Origin: Caulobacteraceae bacterium
GTDB lineage: Bacteria > Pseudomonadota > Alphaproteobacteria > Caulobacterales > Caulobacteraceae
Assembly (NCBI GenBank): GCA_025352085.1
Contig: JANXUA010000029.1
Location: 55,887-119,886, forward strand
Direction: 5' to 3'
Length of the DNA: 64,000 bases
Position numbers and translations under genes: made by a program. Positions 37,992 to 47,807 of the stretch are shown piece by piece (positions within the stretch are counted from its first letter, which is position 1; each line of letters opens with the position of its first letter). The notes beneath the pieces were generated by a model that was not told where the DNA came from, did not search any database, and saw only the letters and a list, made by a program, of their open reading frames with translations.

Positions 37992-39091
37992 GAGAGGCGC
38001 CCGAACATCGCCGCGCCGCCGCGTTCGATCTGTGGCCGCAGGCGGCGCTGCTCCTGGATGGCGCTGGAACTATGACAGCGGCGAACGAGGCGGCCGAGCA
38101 ACTCTTCGGCCAGGGCTTGTCCATGCTCGCGCGTCATACCGTGCAAAGTGCTCTGCCGCCGGGCGCCGAACTGGCCGCTCTGGTTGATCGCTGCATCGCC
38201 GAGAACGGCGCCGTGCGCGAGCGGGAGGTCGAGATCGAGGTGCTAGGACAGCCGACGTTTACCGCCGATGTGGCCGCCACACCTCTGTCAGACGGGACAA
38301 TCCTGCTCACCGTACACGTGCGCGGCGCCACCTCCGGCGTTGACCGCACGGCTGACCCCGCCGGTCTGCGCTCGGTCATGGGTTTGGGCGAAATGCTCGC
38401 CCACGAGGTGAAAAATCCGCTCGCCGGTATTCGCGGGGCGGCGCAACTGCTCAAAGCGAGCGCCGGCGCGGAAGACATCCCCCTGGCTCAGTTGATCGTC
38501 GATGAGACCGACCGCATTCGTCGACTGATCGATCGGATGGAGGCCCTCTCCGGCGATGATCCGCCGGAGCGATCGGCCGTCAATATCCACCAGGTGCTCG
38601 ACCGCGTGCGCGCCCTGGCGGCCAACGGTTACGCCGATGGGTTGGCGCTGAAGGAGCAATATGATCCCTCCTTGCCGCCCGCGTGGGGCGAAGAGGACCA
38701 GTTGATCCAGGTCTTTCTCAATTTAACCAAGAACGCCGCAGAGGCCGCTCGAGCGCGGGGCGATGGTCGCGGCGAGATTTCAATAACCACGGCCTATCGT
38801 CACGGTGTGCGCATTCGTGGGGCCGACGGCGCGACCATCCACGGCGGCCCGCTCGAGGTGCGGGTCATCGACAATGGCGTGGGCGTGCCGCGCCGGCTGC
38901 GCGACCATCTGTTCGAACCGTTCGTCACGACCAAGGCGCAGGGGGCCGGCCTTGGCCTCGCGCTGGTGTCCAAACTGGTCGCCGGGCATGGCGGCTTGAT
39001 TGATTTCGAATCCGAACCGGGGCGCACGGTCTTCCGGGTTTTGCTGCCGGCGGCGCCCGCCGCGGCGCTTGAAGAGGCTATGTCGGCATGA
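37988..39091 (+). CDS. ntrB: nitrogen regulation sensor kinase NtrB
   Basis: NtrB is the soluble histidine kinase that phosphorylates NtrC under nitrogen limitation, under PII control. The 367-residue product has an N-terminal PAS domain, the HisKA motif [19 protein letters not shown] and the HATPase boxes ([23 protein letters not shown]). There is no membrane segment. It starts with GTG overlapping dusB and overlaps ntrC at its end (ATGA). Confidence 0.95.
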   Translation: MREAPEHRRAAAFDLWPQAALLLDGAGTMTAANEAAEQLFGQGLSMLARHTVQSALPPGAELAALVDRCIAENGAVREREVEIEVLGQPTFTADVAATPLSDGTILLTVHVRGATSGVDRTADPAGLRSVMGLGEMLAHEVKNPLAGIRGAAQLLKASAGAEDIPLAQLIVDETDRIRRLIDRMEALSGDDPPERSAVNIHQVLDRVRALAANGYADGLALKEQYDPSLPPAWGEEDQLIQVFLNLTKNAAEAARARGDGRGEISITTAYRHGVRIRGADGATIHGGPLEVRVIDNGVGVPRRLRDHLFEPFVTTKAQGAGLGLALVSKLVAGHGGLIDFESEPGRTVFRVLLPAAPAAALEEAMSA

Positions 39092-40506
39092 GCGGGCCCA
39101 CGCAGAAGATCCTGATCGCCGATGACGATTCGTCAATCCGGCTGGTGCTCAGCCAGGCCTTCACCCGTCTGGGCTATGATGTGCGGGCCACGGGCAATAC
39201 CGCGACCTTGCTCAAGTGGGTGACGGACGGCGACGGCGAGCTGGTGATCACCGACGTCGTCATGCCCGATGAAAACATCTTCGACGTGCTTCCACGTATT
39301 CGTAAACAGCGCCCCAAGCTGCCGGTCATCGTGATGAGCGCGCAAAATACCCTGCTGACCGCCATCAACGCCGCCGAGCTGGGCGTGTTCGACTACATTC
39401 CCAAACCATTCGACCTTGACGACATGGCGGCCCTGGTCCGGCGCGCCCTGGCGAGGCCGGCGGATCGGGAGGCGACCAAGGCGCAGGCGCTGGCGGTGCG
39501 GGACGAGCGCCTGCCACTGATCGGTCGCTCGGCGCCGATGCAGGAGGTTTATCGCACCATTTCGCGCCTGGTGGGCGCGGACCTGACCGTGCTCATTCTG
39601 GGCGAATCCGGCTCGGGCAAGGAACTGGTGGCGCGGGCCCTGCATGACCTTGGCCGCCGCCGAGACGGGCGCTTCGTGGCGATCAATCTGGCCGCCATTC
39701 CGCGCGGACGAGTGGACACCGAACTTTTTGGTCAGGGTGACGGCGAGATGGGGCGATTGGCCGAGGCCGATGGCGGCACGTTGTTTCTCGATGAGATCGG
39801 CGACATGCCGCTGGACGCCCAGACCCGGCTGTTGCGGGTGTTCGACGGCGCCGATCCGGCGATCAATCCCAGAACCGGACGAAAGCCGAACGCCCGGGTA
39901 ATCGCGGCGACCAACCGCGACCTTCGGTCCTTGATCTCGCAGGGCTTGTTCCGCGAAGACCTGTATTTTCGCCTCAACGTCGCCCCCATCCGCGTTCCGC
40001 CCCTGCGGGAGCGCACCGAGGATATTCCCGAGCTCGCGCGAGCTTTTTTGCTGCGCGCCAGCCGCGAGGGTCTGCCGTCGAAGACCATCGATCAGGCGGC
40101 GCTCGACCGGCTAAAACTACATCCCTGGCCTGGCAATGTGCGCGAGTTGGAAAACCTGATCCGTCGCGTCTGCGCCCTCTATGGCGAGGAGATCATCGGC
40201 GCCCGGATCATCGAACGCGAGTTGACCGAACAGGTCCGCGCGCCCGTCGGCGACGAACCGGACACTCTGTCGAAATTGGTCGAGCGCAATCTCGCCTCTT
40301 ATTTTGCCTCTCAGCCGGACGGCGTGCCGCCGCAGGGGCTCTATGACCGGGTCCTCGCCGATATCGAGCGGCCACTGTTTCAACTCACCCTCGCGGCCAC
40401 GCGCGGCAACCAGATGCGGGCTGCTGAAGTGCTTGGGCTCAATCGCAACACCCTGCGTAAACGCCTCAGCGATCTGGGGATTGAAAAGGCCAAGGCCGCC
40501 AAGTGA
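39088..40506 (+). CDS. ntrC: nitrogen response regulator NtrC, GAFTGA loop deleted
   Basis: NtrC controls nitrogen assimilation genes. The 472-residue product has a receiver domain with Asp56, an AAA+ domain with Walker A GESGSGKE (172-179) and Walker [11 protein letters not shown] (231-240), and a Fis-type C-terminal helix-turn-helix ([17 protein letters not shown]). Between LFG and DGG there are only 12 residues ([12 protein letters not shown]), about eight fewer than normal. The sigma-54 contact GAFTGA is absent, as in Caulobacter and Rhodobacter NtrC. Its stop overlaps birA; ntrY, which usually follows, is about 30 kb upstream. Confidence 0.94.
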   Translation: MSGPTQKILIADDDSSIRLVLSQAFTRLGYDVRATGNTATLLKWVTDGDGELVITDVVMPDENIFDVLPRIRKQRPKLPVIVMSAQNTLLTAINAAELGVFDYIPKPFDLDDMAALVRRALARPADREATKAQALAVRDERLPLIGRSAPMQEVYRTISRLVGADLTVLILGESGSGKELVARALHDLGRRRDGRFVAINLAAIPRGRVDTELFGQGDGEMGRLAEADGGTLFLDEIGDMPLDAQTRLLRVFDGADPAINPRTGRKPNARVIAATNRDLRSLISQGLFREDLYFRLNVAPIRVPPLRERTEDIPELARAFLLRASREGLPSKTIDQAALDRLKLHPWPGNVRELENLIRRVCALYGEEIIGARIIERELTEQVRAPVGDEPDTLSKLVERNLASYFASQPDGVPPQGLYDRVLADIERPLFQLTLAATRGNQMRAAEVLGLNRNTLRKRLSDLGIEKAKAAK

Positions 40507-41237
40507 CGTCACCGATTCCGATTGTCATCTTCGACGAAATTGATTCGACCAACGCCGAAGCCCGGCGCAGGGCCGAAGCGGGCGAGGGGGGGCCGGTCTG
40601 GTTCATCGCCGCCCGTCAGAGCGCGGGACGCGGACGGCGCGGGCGGGTCTGGGACACCAGCCTCGGCAACCTCGCCGCTACCTACCTTTTCACCAGCGCC
40701 CGGGCCCCCGCCGAGGTGGCGCAGATCTCGTTCGTCGCAGCCCTGGCCGTTGCGGATTTGGCGAGCACCTTCGCGCCGGCTCACCTCGTCACCCTCAAAT
40801 GGCCCAACGACACGCTGATCGCGGGGCGCAAGACGGCGGGGATTCTGGTGGAGTCCGGTCCCGCGCCCGCCGGAGGGCTGTGGGTTGCGGTCGGCATCGG
40901 GGTCAATCTGGCGCATGCCCCGCAAGGATTGACGTCGTGGGCCCTGCCGCCGACATTTCTAGGCGAGTATGGCCGCACGCCGACGCCCACCCAGGCCCTG
41001 ACAGTGTTGAGCGATGCGTTTGAGCGCCGGCGGACGGTCTGGGAGCGCGAAGGTTTCGCCACAATCGCCGCGGACTGGACGGCCACGGCGCATGGTCTCG
41101 GCGAGCGTTGCGTGGCGCGCCTGCCGAGCGAAACCATCGAAGGGATCGCCGAGGGACTCGACGCGGACGGCGCGCTCAGGCTTAGAACACGGGGGGGCTC
41201 CGTGCGCAGAATCACCGCCGGAGACGTGTTTTTCTAG
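40503..41237 (+). CDS. birA: biotin--[acetyl-CoA-carboxylase] ligase
   Basis: BirA activates biotin and attaches it to carboxylase carriers. The 244-residue product is the monofunctional type, without an N-terminal DNA-binding domain. It has [10 protein letters not shown], the adenylate-binding [10 protein letters not shown], the [17 protein letters not shown] block and a small C-terminal SH3-like domain. It starts with GTG, overlapping the ntrC stop by four bases. In relatives it normally follows nuoN. Confidence 0.94.
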   Translation: MTSPIPIVIFDEIDSTNAEARRRAEAGEGGPVWFIAARQSAGRGRRGRVWDTSLGNLAATYLFTSARAPAEVAQISFVAALAVADLASTFAPAHLVTLKWPNDTLIAGRKTAGILVESGPAPAGGLWVAVGIGVNLAHAPQGLTSWALPPTFLGEYGRTPTPTQALTVLSDAFERRRTVWEREGFATIAADWTATAHGLGERCVARLPSETIEGIAEGLDADGALRLRTRGGSVRRITAGDVFF

Positions 41238-41255
41238 GAAACGAGGGGCTGCTCC

Positions 41256-42035
41256 ATGTTGTTGGCCATCGAACAGGGCAACACCAACACCCTTTTTGCC
41301 GTGTACGACGGTGAAACGTGGGTCGCGCAATGGCGGGCGGCCACCGAGGCCTCGCGCACGGCCGACGAATACGCGGTGTGGCTGTCGCAACTCCTGGCCA
41401 TGACCGGGTTGGCGATGAGTGCTATCGACGCCTGCGTTATTTCTAGCGTCGTGCCGCAATCCATCTTCAACCTGCGCAATCTGGCGCGGCGGTATCTCAA
41501 TGTCGAACCGATGATTGTCGGCGAAAATGTCGATCTGGGCATAGCCATACGTATCCAAAAGCCCTCCGAGGCCGGGGCGGACCGGCTAGTCAACGCCATT
41601 GGCGCGCACATGGTTTATCCCGGCGCCCTGCTGATCGTGGATTCCGGCACCGCGACGACCTTTGACGTGGTCGGCGCGGACGGCGCGTTTGAAGGCGGGG
41701 CCATCGCGCCTGGCATCAATCTCTCCATGCAGGCCCTGCATGAAGCGGCGGCGCGGCTGCCAAGAATCGCCATTCAGAAACCCGCGCACGTCATCGGCAA
41801 GGGTACGGTCGAGGCCATGCAGTCTGGGGTGTTCTGGGGCTATGTGTCCCTCATCGAAGGCTTGGTCGCGCGGATCAAGGCCGACTATGGCGCGCCCCTG
41901 ACCGTGATCGGCACCGGCGGCATTGCTTCGCTGTTCGAAGGGGCGACCAAGGCCATCGATCACTTCGATCATGACCTCACCATCCTTGGCCTACTCGAAA
42001 TCGTGCGCCGCAATCCCCATTTGCGCCAACCATGA
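41256..42035 (+). CDS. coaX: type III pantothenate kinase
   Basis: CoaX phosphorylates pantothenate, the first step of coenzyme A synthesis, and is not feedback-inhibited by CoA. The 259-residue product has the ASKHA-type phosphate motif [13 protein letters not shown], the conserved [11 protein letters not shown] and the [11 protein letters not shown] block. The ATG at 41256 follows AGGGG, 18 bases after birA. Its stop overlaps the rnj start (ATGA). Confidence 0.95.
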   Translation: MLLAIEQGNTNTLFAVYDGETWVAQWRAATEASRTADEYAVWLSQLLAMTGLAMSAIDACVISSVVPQSIFNLRNLARRYLNVEPMIVGENVDLGIAIRIQKPSEAGADRLVNAIGAHMVYPGALLIVDSGTATTFDVVGADGAFEGGAIAPGINLSMQALHEAAARLPRIAIQKPAHVIGKGTVEAMQSGVFWGYVSLIEGLVARIKADYGAPLTVIGTGGIASLFEGATKAIDHFDHDLTILGLLEIVRRNPHLRQP

Positions 42036-43717
42036 CCAATTCTCCCGCGCCCGCCGACGAACTCGTATTCCTCCCCTTGGGTGGCTCGAACGAGATCGGC
42101 ATGAACTTCAACCTTTACGGCTACGGTCCGCCGCGCGCCCGCAAATGGATCGTCGTCGATCTGGGCGTCACCTTCGGGGACCAGACGACGCCGGGGGTGG
42201 AGATCATCCTGCCCGATCCGACCTTCATCGAGGAATACGCCAAGGACATCCTCGGTATCGTTCTGACCCACGCCCACGAAGACCATATTGGCGCCGTCGC
42301 CTGGTTGTGGCCGCGCCTCAAGGCGCCCCTCTACGCGACGCCGTTCACCGCCTTTCTGCTACGGGAAAAACTGCGGGAAAAAGGTTTGCTGGACGAAGCG
42401 AAGATCACCGAGGTCGCTTTGGGCGGGACGCTCAAGCTTGGTCCGTTCGACCTCACCCTTCTGACCCTGACCCACTCTATCCCGGAGCCCAATGGCGTCG
42501 CCATCCGCACACCGCTGGGCACGATCCTGCACACTGGCGACTGGAAGATCGATCCCGACCCGATCACGGGCGCCAAAACTGATGAAGACGCCATCCGCGC
42601 CCTGGGCGACGAGGGCGTGCTGGCCATGGTATGTGACTCCACCAATGTGTTCGTAGACGGGGAAGCCGGTTCTGAAGCCGACGTGCGCACCACACTCAAC
42701 GCCTTGATCGGAACGCTCAAAGGCAAGGTCGCGGCCGCCTGTTTCGCCTCCAATGTGGCGCGAATGGACACCATCATCCGCGCCGCCGCGGCCAACGGCC
42801 GGCGGGTGTGTCTGGTCGGCCGCTCGATGATCCGCATGTCGCAGGCGGCCCGTTCCGTGGGCCTGCTGAACGATGTTGGGCCTTTCCTGAACGACGCCGA
42901 AGCCAAAAATTTTCCCGGCGATAAAATTCTTTATCTGTGCACTGGCAGCCAAGGCGAGCCCCGCGCCGCCCTTTCACGGATGGCGGACGGCAGCCACCCG
43001 CATGTGAAACTGGGCGCGGGCGATTCCTGCATATTTTCATCGCGGATCATTCCGGGTAATGATGTGCCGATCCGCAATCTGCAGAACAAGCTCGCCGACC
43101 GCGGCGTGCGGCTCTACACCGAGCGCGATCACCCTGGCATCCACGTCTCCGGCCACCCCTGCCGCGACGAACTCAAGCGGATGTACCAGTGGGCTCGCCC
43201 GGCCATAGCGATTCCGACGCACGGCGAGCGGCGCCACCTCCTCGAACACGCCGCCTTAGCGCGCGATCTTCAGGTCGGTCAGGCGCTTGCGCCGCGCAAC
43301 GGCGACATGGTCCGCCTGGCGCCGGGCAGCGCGATGGTGATCGACGAGGTCCCCGCGGGGCGTTTGTACATCGACGGCGGCGTGGTCACGCCGGAGAACG
43401 GCGACGCCCTGCGCGAACGGCGTCACGCGGCGACCAATGGCATGCTCACCGTCAGCGTCGCCCTGGACGGCCGCAGCTCTCTGGCGTCGGGCCCGCAGGT
43501 GCGCTGCCTGGGCATGCCCGGCGATGACGACTATTCGGTTGGCGACGCCGCCGACGACCTCGCCGACGAGGCCCGCCATGCCTTCCATCGCTTGTCTCCC
43601 GATGAGTGCGACGACGACGACGCGGTGGAGGCGGCATTGTCCCGCGCGGTGAAGAAAGCCGCCTTCCGCATTTGGAAACGCCGCCCGATTGTGGAAACAA
43701 CGGTCCTCAGGGTGTAG
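42032..43717 (+). CDS. rnj: ribonuclease J
   Basis: RNase J is a 5' exo- and endoribonuclease of the beta-CASP metallo-lactamase family used in rRNA and mRNA processing. The 561-residue product has the metal-binding motif [10 protein letters not shown], a second metal histidine in LTHSIPEPN, the beta-[19 protein letters not shown] region and PTHGERRHL. It overlaps coaX by four bases. In this class it works alongside RNase E. Confidence 0.95.
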   Translation: MTNSPAPADELVFLPLGGSNEIGMNFNLYGYGPPRARKWIVVDLGVTFGDQTTPGVEIILPDPTFIEEYAKDILGIVLTHAHEDHIGAVAWLWPRLKAPLYATPFTAFLLREKLREKGLLDEAKITEVALGGTLKLGPFDLTLLTLTHSIPEPNGVAIRTPLGTILHTGDWKIDPDPITGAKTDEDAIRALGDEGVLAMVCDSTNVFVDGEAGSEADVRTTLNALIGTLKGKVAAACFASNVARMDTIIRAAAANGRRVCLVGRSMIRMSQAARSVGLLNDVGPFLNDAEAKNFPGDKILYLCTGSQGEPRAALSRMADGSHPHVKLGAGDSCIFSSRIIPGNDVPIRNLQNKLADRGVRLYTERDHPGIHVSGHPCRDELKRMYQWARPAIAIPTHGERRHLLEHAALARDLQVGQALAPRNGDMVRLAPGSAMVIDEVPAGRLYIDGGVVTPENGDALRERRHAATNGMLTVSVALDGRSSLASGPQVRCLGMPGDDDYSVGDAADDLADEARHAFHRLSPDECDDDDAVEAALSRAVKKAAFRIWKRRPIVETTVLRV

Positions 43718-43765
43718 TTGTCGTTTCCGCCCGCGACGGTGGAAGGATTTCGGAGCGTCTCAACC

Positions 43766-44188
43766 ATGATCGGCAAGTTAAACCACGTCGGCGTCGCCAC
43801 GCCTTCCATCGAGGAGTCGTGGAAACTGTATCGTGACGTGCTTGGCGTCACCGACATTACCGATAAGCGCGCCCTGCCTGAACAGGGCGTGTGGGTTTCG
43901 TTCGTCAACCTGCCAAACGCCCAGATCGAATTGATTGAGCCCTATGGCGAAGCCTCGCCAATTCACGGCTTCTTGGCCAAGAACCCGCGCGGCGGCCAGC
44001 ATCATGTCTGTTTCGAGGTTGCCGATATCATCTCAGCCCGCGACGACATGCGCGCCAAGGGCGCCGCGGTGCTCGGCAACGGCGAGCCGCGCATCGGCGC
44101 GCACGGCGTACCGGTGATCTTCGTACACCCCAAGGATATGGGCGGCGTGCTGGTTGAGTTGATGCAAACGCCTGGGGACGCGCGCTGA
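43766..44188 (+). CDS. mce: methylmalonyl-CoA epimerase
   Basis: This enzyme interconverts the two epimers of methylmalonyl-CoA in propionate use. The 140-residue product from the ATG at 43766 is a glyoxalase-fold protein starting LNHVGVATPSIEE, with metal histidines in LNHVGVA and QHHVCFEV and a glutamate in VLVELMQ. The track start at 43718 lies upstream of the GGAG ribosome-binding site. No mutase gene is in the window. Confidence 0.93.
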   Translation: MIGKLNHVGVATPSIEESWKLYRDVLGVTDITDKRALPEQGVWVSFVNLPNAQIELIEPYGEASPIHGFLAKNPRGGQHHVCFEVADIISARDDMRAKGAAVLGNGEPRIGAHGVPVIFVHPKDMGGVLVELMQTPGDAR

Positions 44189-44189
44189 C

Positions 44190-44450
44190 GTGACCTTCGA
44201 AAGCGGCATAGCTATTTACCTGACGATCTGGTGGACCATTTTGTTCGCCGTTTTGCCGCTGGGCTCGCGCAGTCATGCCGAGGAGGGAATTCCGGTTCCC
44301 GGCGGCGGCGATCCGGCCTCGCCAGTCAATCCCAACCTGAAGCGCAAGTTCATCACTACGACCTGGGTGTCGGCGATCATCTTCGCTATGCTTTGGGCGG
44401 TGTTGCGGTTCCACCTTGTCACCCTGCCAAGCTTCCCCGGCTCGCACTGA
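44190..44450 (+). CDS. DUF1467 small membrane protein
   Basis: The 86-residue product has two membrane helices (about 5-25 and 53-75) with a proline/glycine-rich loop between. It matches the DUF1467 family found between mce and proS in alphaproteobacteria. It starts with GTG one base after the mce stop. Function is unknown. Confidence 0.88.
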   Translation: MTFESGIAIYLTIWWTILFAVLPLGSRSHAEEGIPVPGGGDPASPVNPNLKRKFITTTWVSAIIFAMLWAVLRFHLVTLPSFPGSH

Positions 44451-44481
44451 GCGATTGCCCCCCTTTTAGGATGTGTCGCCT

Positions 44482-45801
44482 ATGCGCCTGTCGCGCTTTT
44501 TTCTGCCTGTTCTGAAGCAAACCCCGTCCGAGGCGCAGATCACCTCGCACCGGCTGATGTTGCGCGCCGGCATGATTCGCCAAGAGGCGGCGGGCATCTA
44601 CGCCTGGCTGCCGCTCGGCCACCGGGTCCTGCGCAAGATCGAGCAGATCGTGCGCGAGGAAATGGATCGTGCCGGGGCGGTCGAGTTGCTGATGCCGACC
44701 CTTCAACTGGCGGACCTGTGGCGCGAAAGCGGCCGCTATGACGCCTATGGCGCCGAGATGCTGCGCATCACCGACCGCCACGAGCGCGAAATGCTGTACG
44801 GACCGACCAATGAGGAGATGATCACCGAGATTTTCCGCGCTTCGGTGAAATCCTACAAACAGTTACCGCTCAATCTTTATCACATCCAATGGAAGTTCCG
44901 CGACGAACAGCGCCCCCGTTTTGGGGTCATGCGCGGGCGCGAGTTCCTCATGAAGGACGCCTATTCCTTCGATCTGGATGAGGCGGCCGGGCGCGCGTCG
45001 TATGATCGGATGTTCGTCGCCTATCTGCGCCTCTTTGCCCGGATGGGCCTGAAAGCCGTGCCGATGAAGGCCGAAACCGGGCCGATCGGTGGGGAACTGA
45101 GCCACGAGTTCATCGTTCTGGCTCAAACCGGAGAGTCGGCGGTGTTTCTCGACAAGCGGATTTTGGACCTGCCCATCCCCGCTGATGACGTCGACTATCG
45201 CGGCGATCTGACGCCCGTCATCGACGCGTGGACCCATCTCTACGCCGCCACCGAGGACGTGCATGACGCCACCCGCTATGAGCGCGACACCGCCGAGGTG
45301 GACCGCATGACGGCGCGCGGCATTGAGGTCGGGCAGGTGTTCTTCTTCGGCGATAAATACTCCACGCCGATGAAGGCTACGGTCAGCGGCCCGGACGGTG
45401 CCGAAAGGCCGGCCCAGATGGGCAGTTACGGCGTCGGCGTTTCGCGTCTGGTCGGCGCGATCATTGAGGCAAGCCACGACGATGCCGGAATTATCTGGCC
45501 CGATACGGTCGCGCCCTATGGGGTGGGGATCATCAATCTGCGGGCCGGCGATGCGACGTGCGACGCCGCCTGCGAGAGCGCCTACGCCGCCCTGACCACC
45601 GTCGGCAAGGAGCCGCTGCTGGACGACACCGATGAGCGCCCGGGCGGCAAGTTCGCGGCCATGGATTTGATCGGCCTTCCCTGGCAATTGATCATCGGAC
45701 CGCGCGGCCTCGCCGAAGGCATGGTTGAACTCAAACGCCGCGCGACGGGCGACCGCCAGACCCTGTCGCTGGACGCGGCGCTGCAGGTCATCTGTGGTTG
45801 A
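44482..45801 (+). CDS. proS: prolyl-tRNA synthetase (short alphaproteobacterial type)
   Basis: ProS charges tRNA-Pro. The 439-residue product has the class II motifs. These include the motif 2 region [27 protein letters not shown]-like block (core [12 protein letters not shown]), the TNEEMIT proline-site segment and motif 3 [14 protein letters not shown]. The editing domain found in E. coli is absent, as usual for this class. The ATG at 44482 follows AGGATG; the track's GTG at 44473 is less likely. A matching tRNA-Pro lies at 28834. Confidence 0.95.
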   Translation: MRLSRFFLPVLKQTPSEAQITSHRLMLRAGMIRQEAAGIYAWLPLGHRVLRKIEQIVREEMDRAGAVELLMPTLQLADLWRESGRYDAYGAEMLRITDRHEREMLYGPTNEEMITEIFRASVKSYKQLPLNLYHIQWKFRDEQRPRFGVMRGREFLMKDAYSFDLDEAAGRASYDRMFVAYLRLFARMGLKAVPMKAETGPIGGELSHEFIVLAQTGESAVFLDKRILDLPIPADDVDYRGDLTPVIDAWTHLYAATEDVHDATRYERDTAEVDRMTARGIEVGQVFFFGDKYSTPMKATVSGPDGAERPAQMGSYGVGVSRLVGAIIEASHDDAGIIWPDTVAPYGVGIINLRAGDATCDAACESAYAALTTVGKEPLLDDTDERPGGKFAAMDLIGLPWQLIIGPRGLAEGMVELKRRATGDRQTLSLDAALQVICG

Positions 45802-45856
45802 GAAAAGAGGCTTCTTCAGCTTTCCCTTCCGACAAAAGGGAGGGAGGAATCGCGTC

Positions 45857-47125
45857 ATGACCCCCCGCCCGTTCAGCGCCTGGGAGCGCACAATCGCGCT
45901 TCGCTATCTGTTGACCAAGAAGAGCCATGGCGGCGTGGCGCTGATTTCGATCATCTCGTTCGCCGCAATCGCCCTGGCGGTCGCCGCGCTGATCATCACC
46001 ATGTCGATCATGAACGGCTTTCGCACCGAACTGTCCGCCAAAATCCTTGGTTTCAACGGCCATGCCTATTTGGTCGGCGGGAATATGACCCCGGCGGACC
46101 GATTGGCCATGGTGAGGCGCATTCGCGCCGTCCCCGGTGTCGTCGAGGCCACACCGGTGGTGGAATCGCAGGCCCTTGTGCAGGGGCCAATGGCCGCCGC
46201 CGGCGCCGTGGTGCGTGGCATCGATCCGGCGGACCTGCGCGCCACGCCGATCATCGCCGGCAATATCAAGACCGGCTCGATGGCGGGGTTCGGCAAGGGT
46301 GATGAGGGCGGCGAAGAGGTGCTCGTTGGTCAGAAGCTCGCCGACACCCTGGGCCTCGCCGCCGGCGATCCTATTTCGATCATTTCGCCGTCGGGAGGAT
46401 CGACCGCCTTTGGAACGCTGCCGCCACGCAAGACCTATGTCATCGGCGGTCTGTTTTCCGTTGGCATGAGTGAATACGACCAGACCTTCATCTACATGCC
46501 GCTCAATCAGGCCCAGTTGTTCTTCGGTCGCGACACCGCCGTGGACTTCATCGAGATTAAGCTCGACGATCCGGACAAGGCGCCGGGCATGAAGCACGCT
46601 CTGGCCGCCGCGGCCGGGCCGGGCGCCATCGTCAGCGACTGGACGGAGAAAAATCAGGCCTATTTCGGCGCCCTGCAAGTCGAGCGCAACGTGATGCGCA
46701 TGATCTTCATGTTCATCGTCGCCCTGGCCGCCCTCAACATTATTTCCGGCCTGGTCATGCTGGTGAAAAATAAGGGGCGTGACATCGCCATATTGCGCAC
46801 GATCGGCGCGGGGCGGGGAGCGATCCTGCGCATTTTCTTCATGTCCGGAGCCCTGATCGGCGTTGCCGGGACTTTGGCGGGTTTGGTGTTCGGCCTGGTC
46901 TTCTGCCTCAATATCGAAGCCATCCAACGATTCATTGAATGGGTGACCGGGGTGCAGGTGTTCAACGCCGACGTCTACTTCCTCGCTCACGTGCCGGCCA
47001 GGGTCGACTGGCTGGAGGTGACGCTGGTGTGCCTATGGTCTCTGTTCGCCGCCTTCAGCTTTACCCTACTGCCCGCCTGGCGCGCGTCGCGCCTCGATCC
47101 GGTGGAGGCTCTGCGCAATGAATAG
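45857..47125 (+). CDS. lolC: lipoprotein-releasing ABC transporter permease LolC/LolE
   Basis: This is the inner-membrane subunit of the Lol system that extracts lipoproteins for the outer membrane. The 422-residue product has one N-terminal helix, a large periplasmic MacB-like domain (about 50-270) and three C-terminal helices. The conserved KNKGRDIAILRTIGA coupling segment contacts LolD. It starts at the ATG at 45857 after AGGGAGG; the track start lies inside proS. A single LolC/E gene forms the usual LolF-type homodimer here. It overlaps lolD by 8 bases. Confidence 0.93.
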   Translation: MTPRPFSAWERTIALRYLLTKKSHGGVALISIISFAAIALAVAALIITMSIMNGFRTELSAKILGFNGHAYLVGGNMTPADRLAMVRRIRAVPGVVEATPVVESQALVQGPMAAAGAVVRGIDPADLRATPIIAGNIKTGSMAGFGKGDEGGEEVLVGQKLADTLGLAAGDPISIISPSGGSTAFGTLPPRKTYVIGGLFSVGMSEYDQTFIYMPLNQAQLFFGRDTAVDFIEIKLDDPDKAPGMKHALAAAAGPGAIVSDWTEKNQAYFGALQVERNVMRMIFMFIVALAALNIISGLVMLVKNKGRDIAILRTIGAGRGAILRIFFMSGALIGVAGTLAGLVFGLVFCLNIEAIQRFIEWVTGVQVFNADVYFLAHVPARVDWLEVTLVCLWSLFAAFSFTLLPAWRASRLDPVEALRNE

Positions 47126-47804
47126 CGCGCCGGTGCTGCACATTCGCCATCTGCGCCGCTCCTACGTCACCGGCGAAGGGAAAATTGACGTGCTGAAGGG
47201 CGCCAATCTCACGGTTGCGCCGGGCGAAATCGTCGGTCTGATCGGACCATCGGGATCGGGTAAGTCGTCCCTGTTACATGCGGCGGGTCTGCTTGAACGC
47301 CCGACTGGGGGCGAGATCGTCGTCGAGGGGCGCGATTGCGCCGATCTGAGCGACGCCGAGCGAACGCAGATACGTCTACGGACGATCGGTTTCGTTTATC
47401 AATTCCATCACTTGTTGCCGGAATTTAGCGCCTCCGAGAACATCACCCTACCGGCCCTAATCGCCGGCGAGTCCGTGGCCGAAGCTCGCACCCGGGCGCG
47501 GGATCTCCTTGAGTGGATGGGCCTGGGCGAGCGGCTCAACCATCGGCCGGGCCAACTTTCCGGCGGTGAACAACAGCGCGTCGCCGTCGCCAGGGCGCTG
47601 GTCAATCGTCCACGCCTCTTGCTGGCGGACGAGCCCACCGGCAATCTCGACCCTGAAACGTCCGGCGCCCTGTTCAAAATCCTGCACAAGCTGGTCCGCG
47701 CCACCGGCGTCGCCGCGCTGGTCGCGACCCACAATCTGGAGATGGCGGCGCACATGGACCGGGTGCTCGCCCTCAAGGACGGCAGGTTGGTGGCGCATCA
47801 CTAG
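47118..47804 (+). CDS. lolD: lipoprotein-releasing ABC transporter ATPase LolD
   Basis: This is the ATPase of the Lol system. The 228-residue product has Walker A GPSGSGKSS, Q-loop, signature LSGGEQQRVAVARAL, Walker B LLLADEPTGNLD and the switch histidine in VATHNLEMA. It starts inside the end of lolC, so the complex is made from one message. It is convergent with the EF-G-like gene. Confidence 0.96.
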   Translation: MNSAPVLHIRHLRRSYVTGEGKIDVLKGANLTVAPGEIVGLIGPSGSGKSSLLHAAGLLERPTGGEIVVEGRDCADLSDAERTQIRLRTIGFVYQFHHLLPEFSASENITLPALIAGESVAEARTRARDLLEWMGLGERLNHRPGQLSGGEQQRVAVARALVNRPRLLLADEPTGNLDPETSGALFKILHKLVRATGVAALVATHNLEMAAHMDRVLALKDGRLVAHH

Positions 47805-47807
47805 CGC

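Noticed and set aside
45788-46990. Minus-strand ORF of 400 codons opposite lolC
   Set aside because: Antisense shadow of the lolC frame with no ribosome-binding site or recognisable domain.
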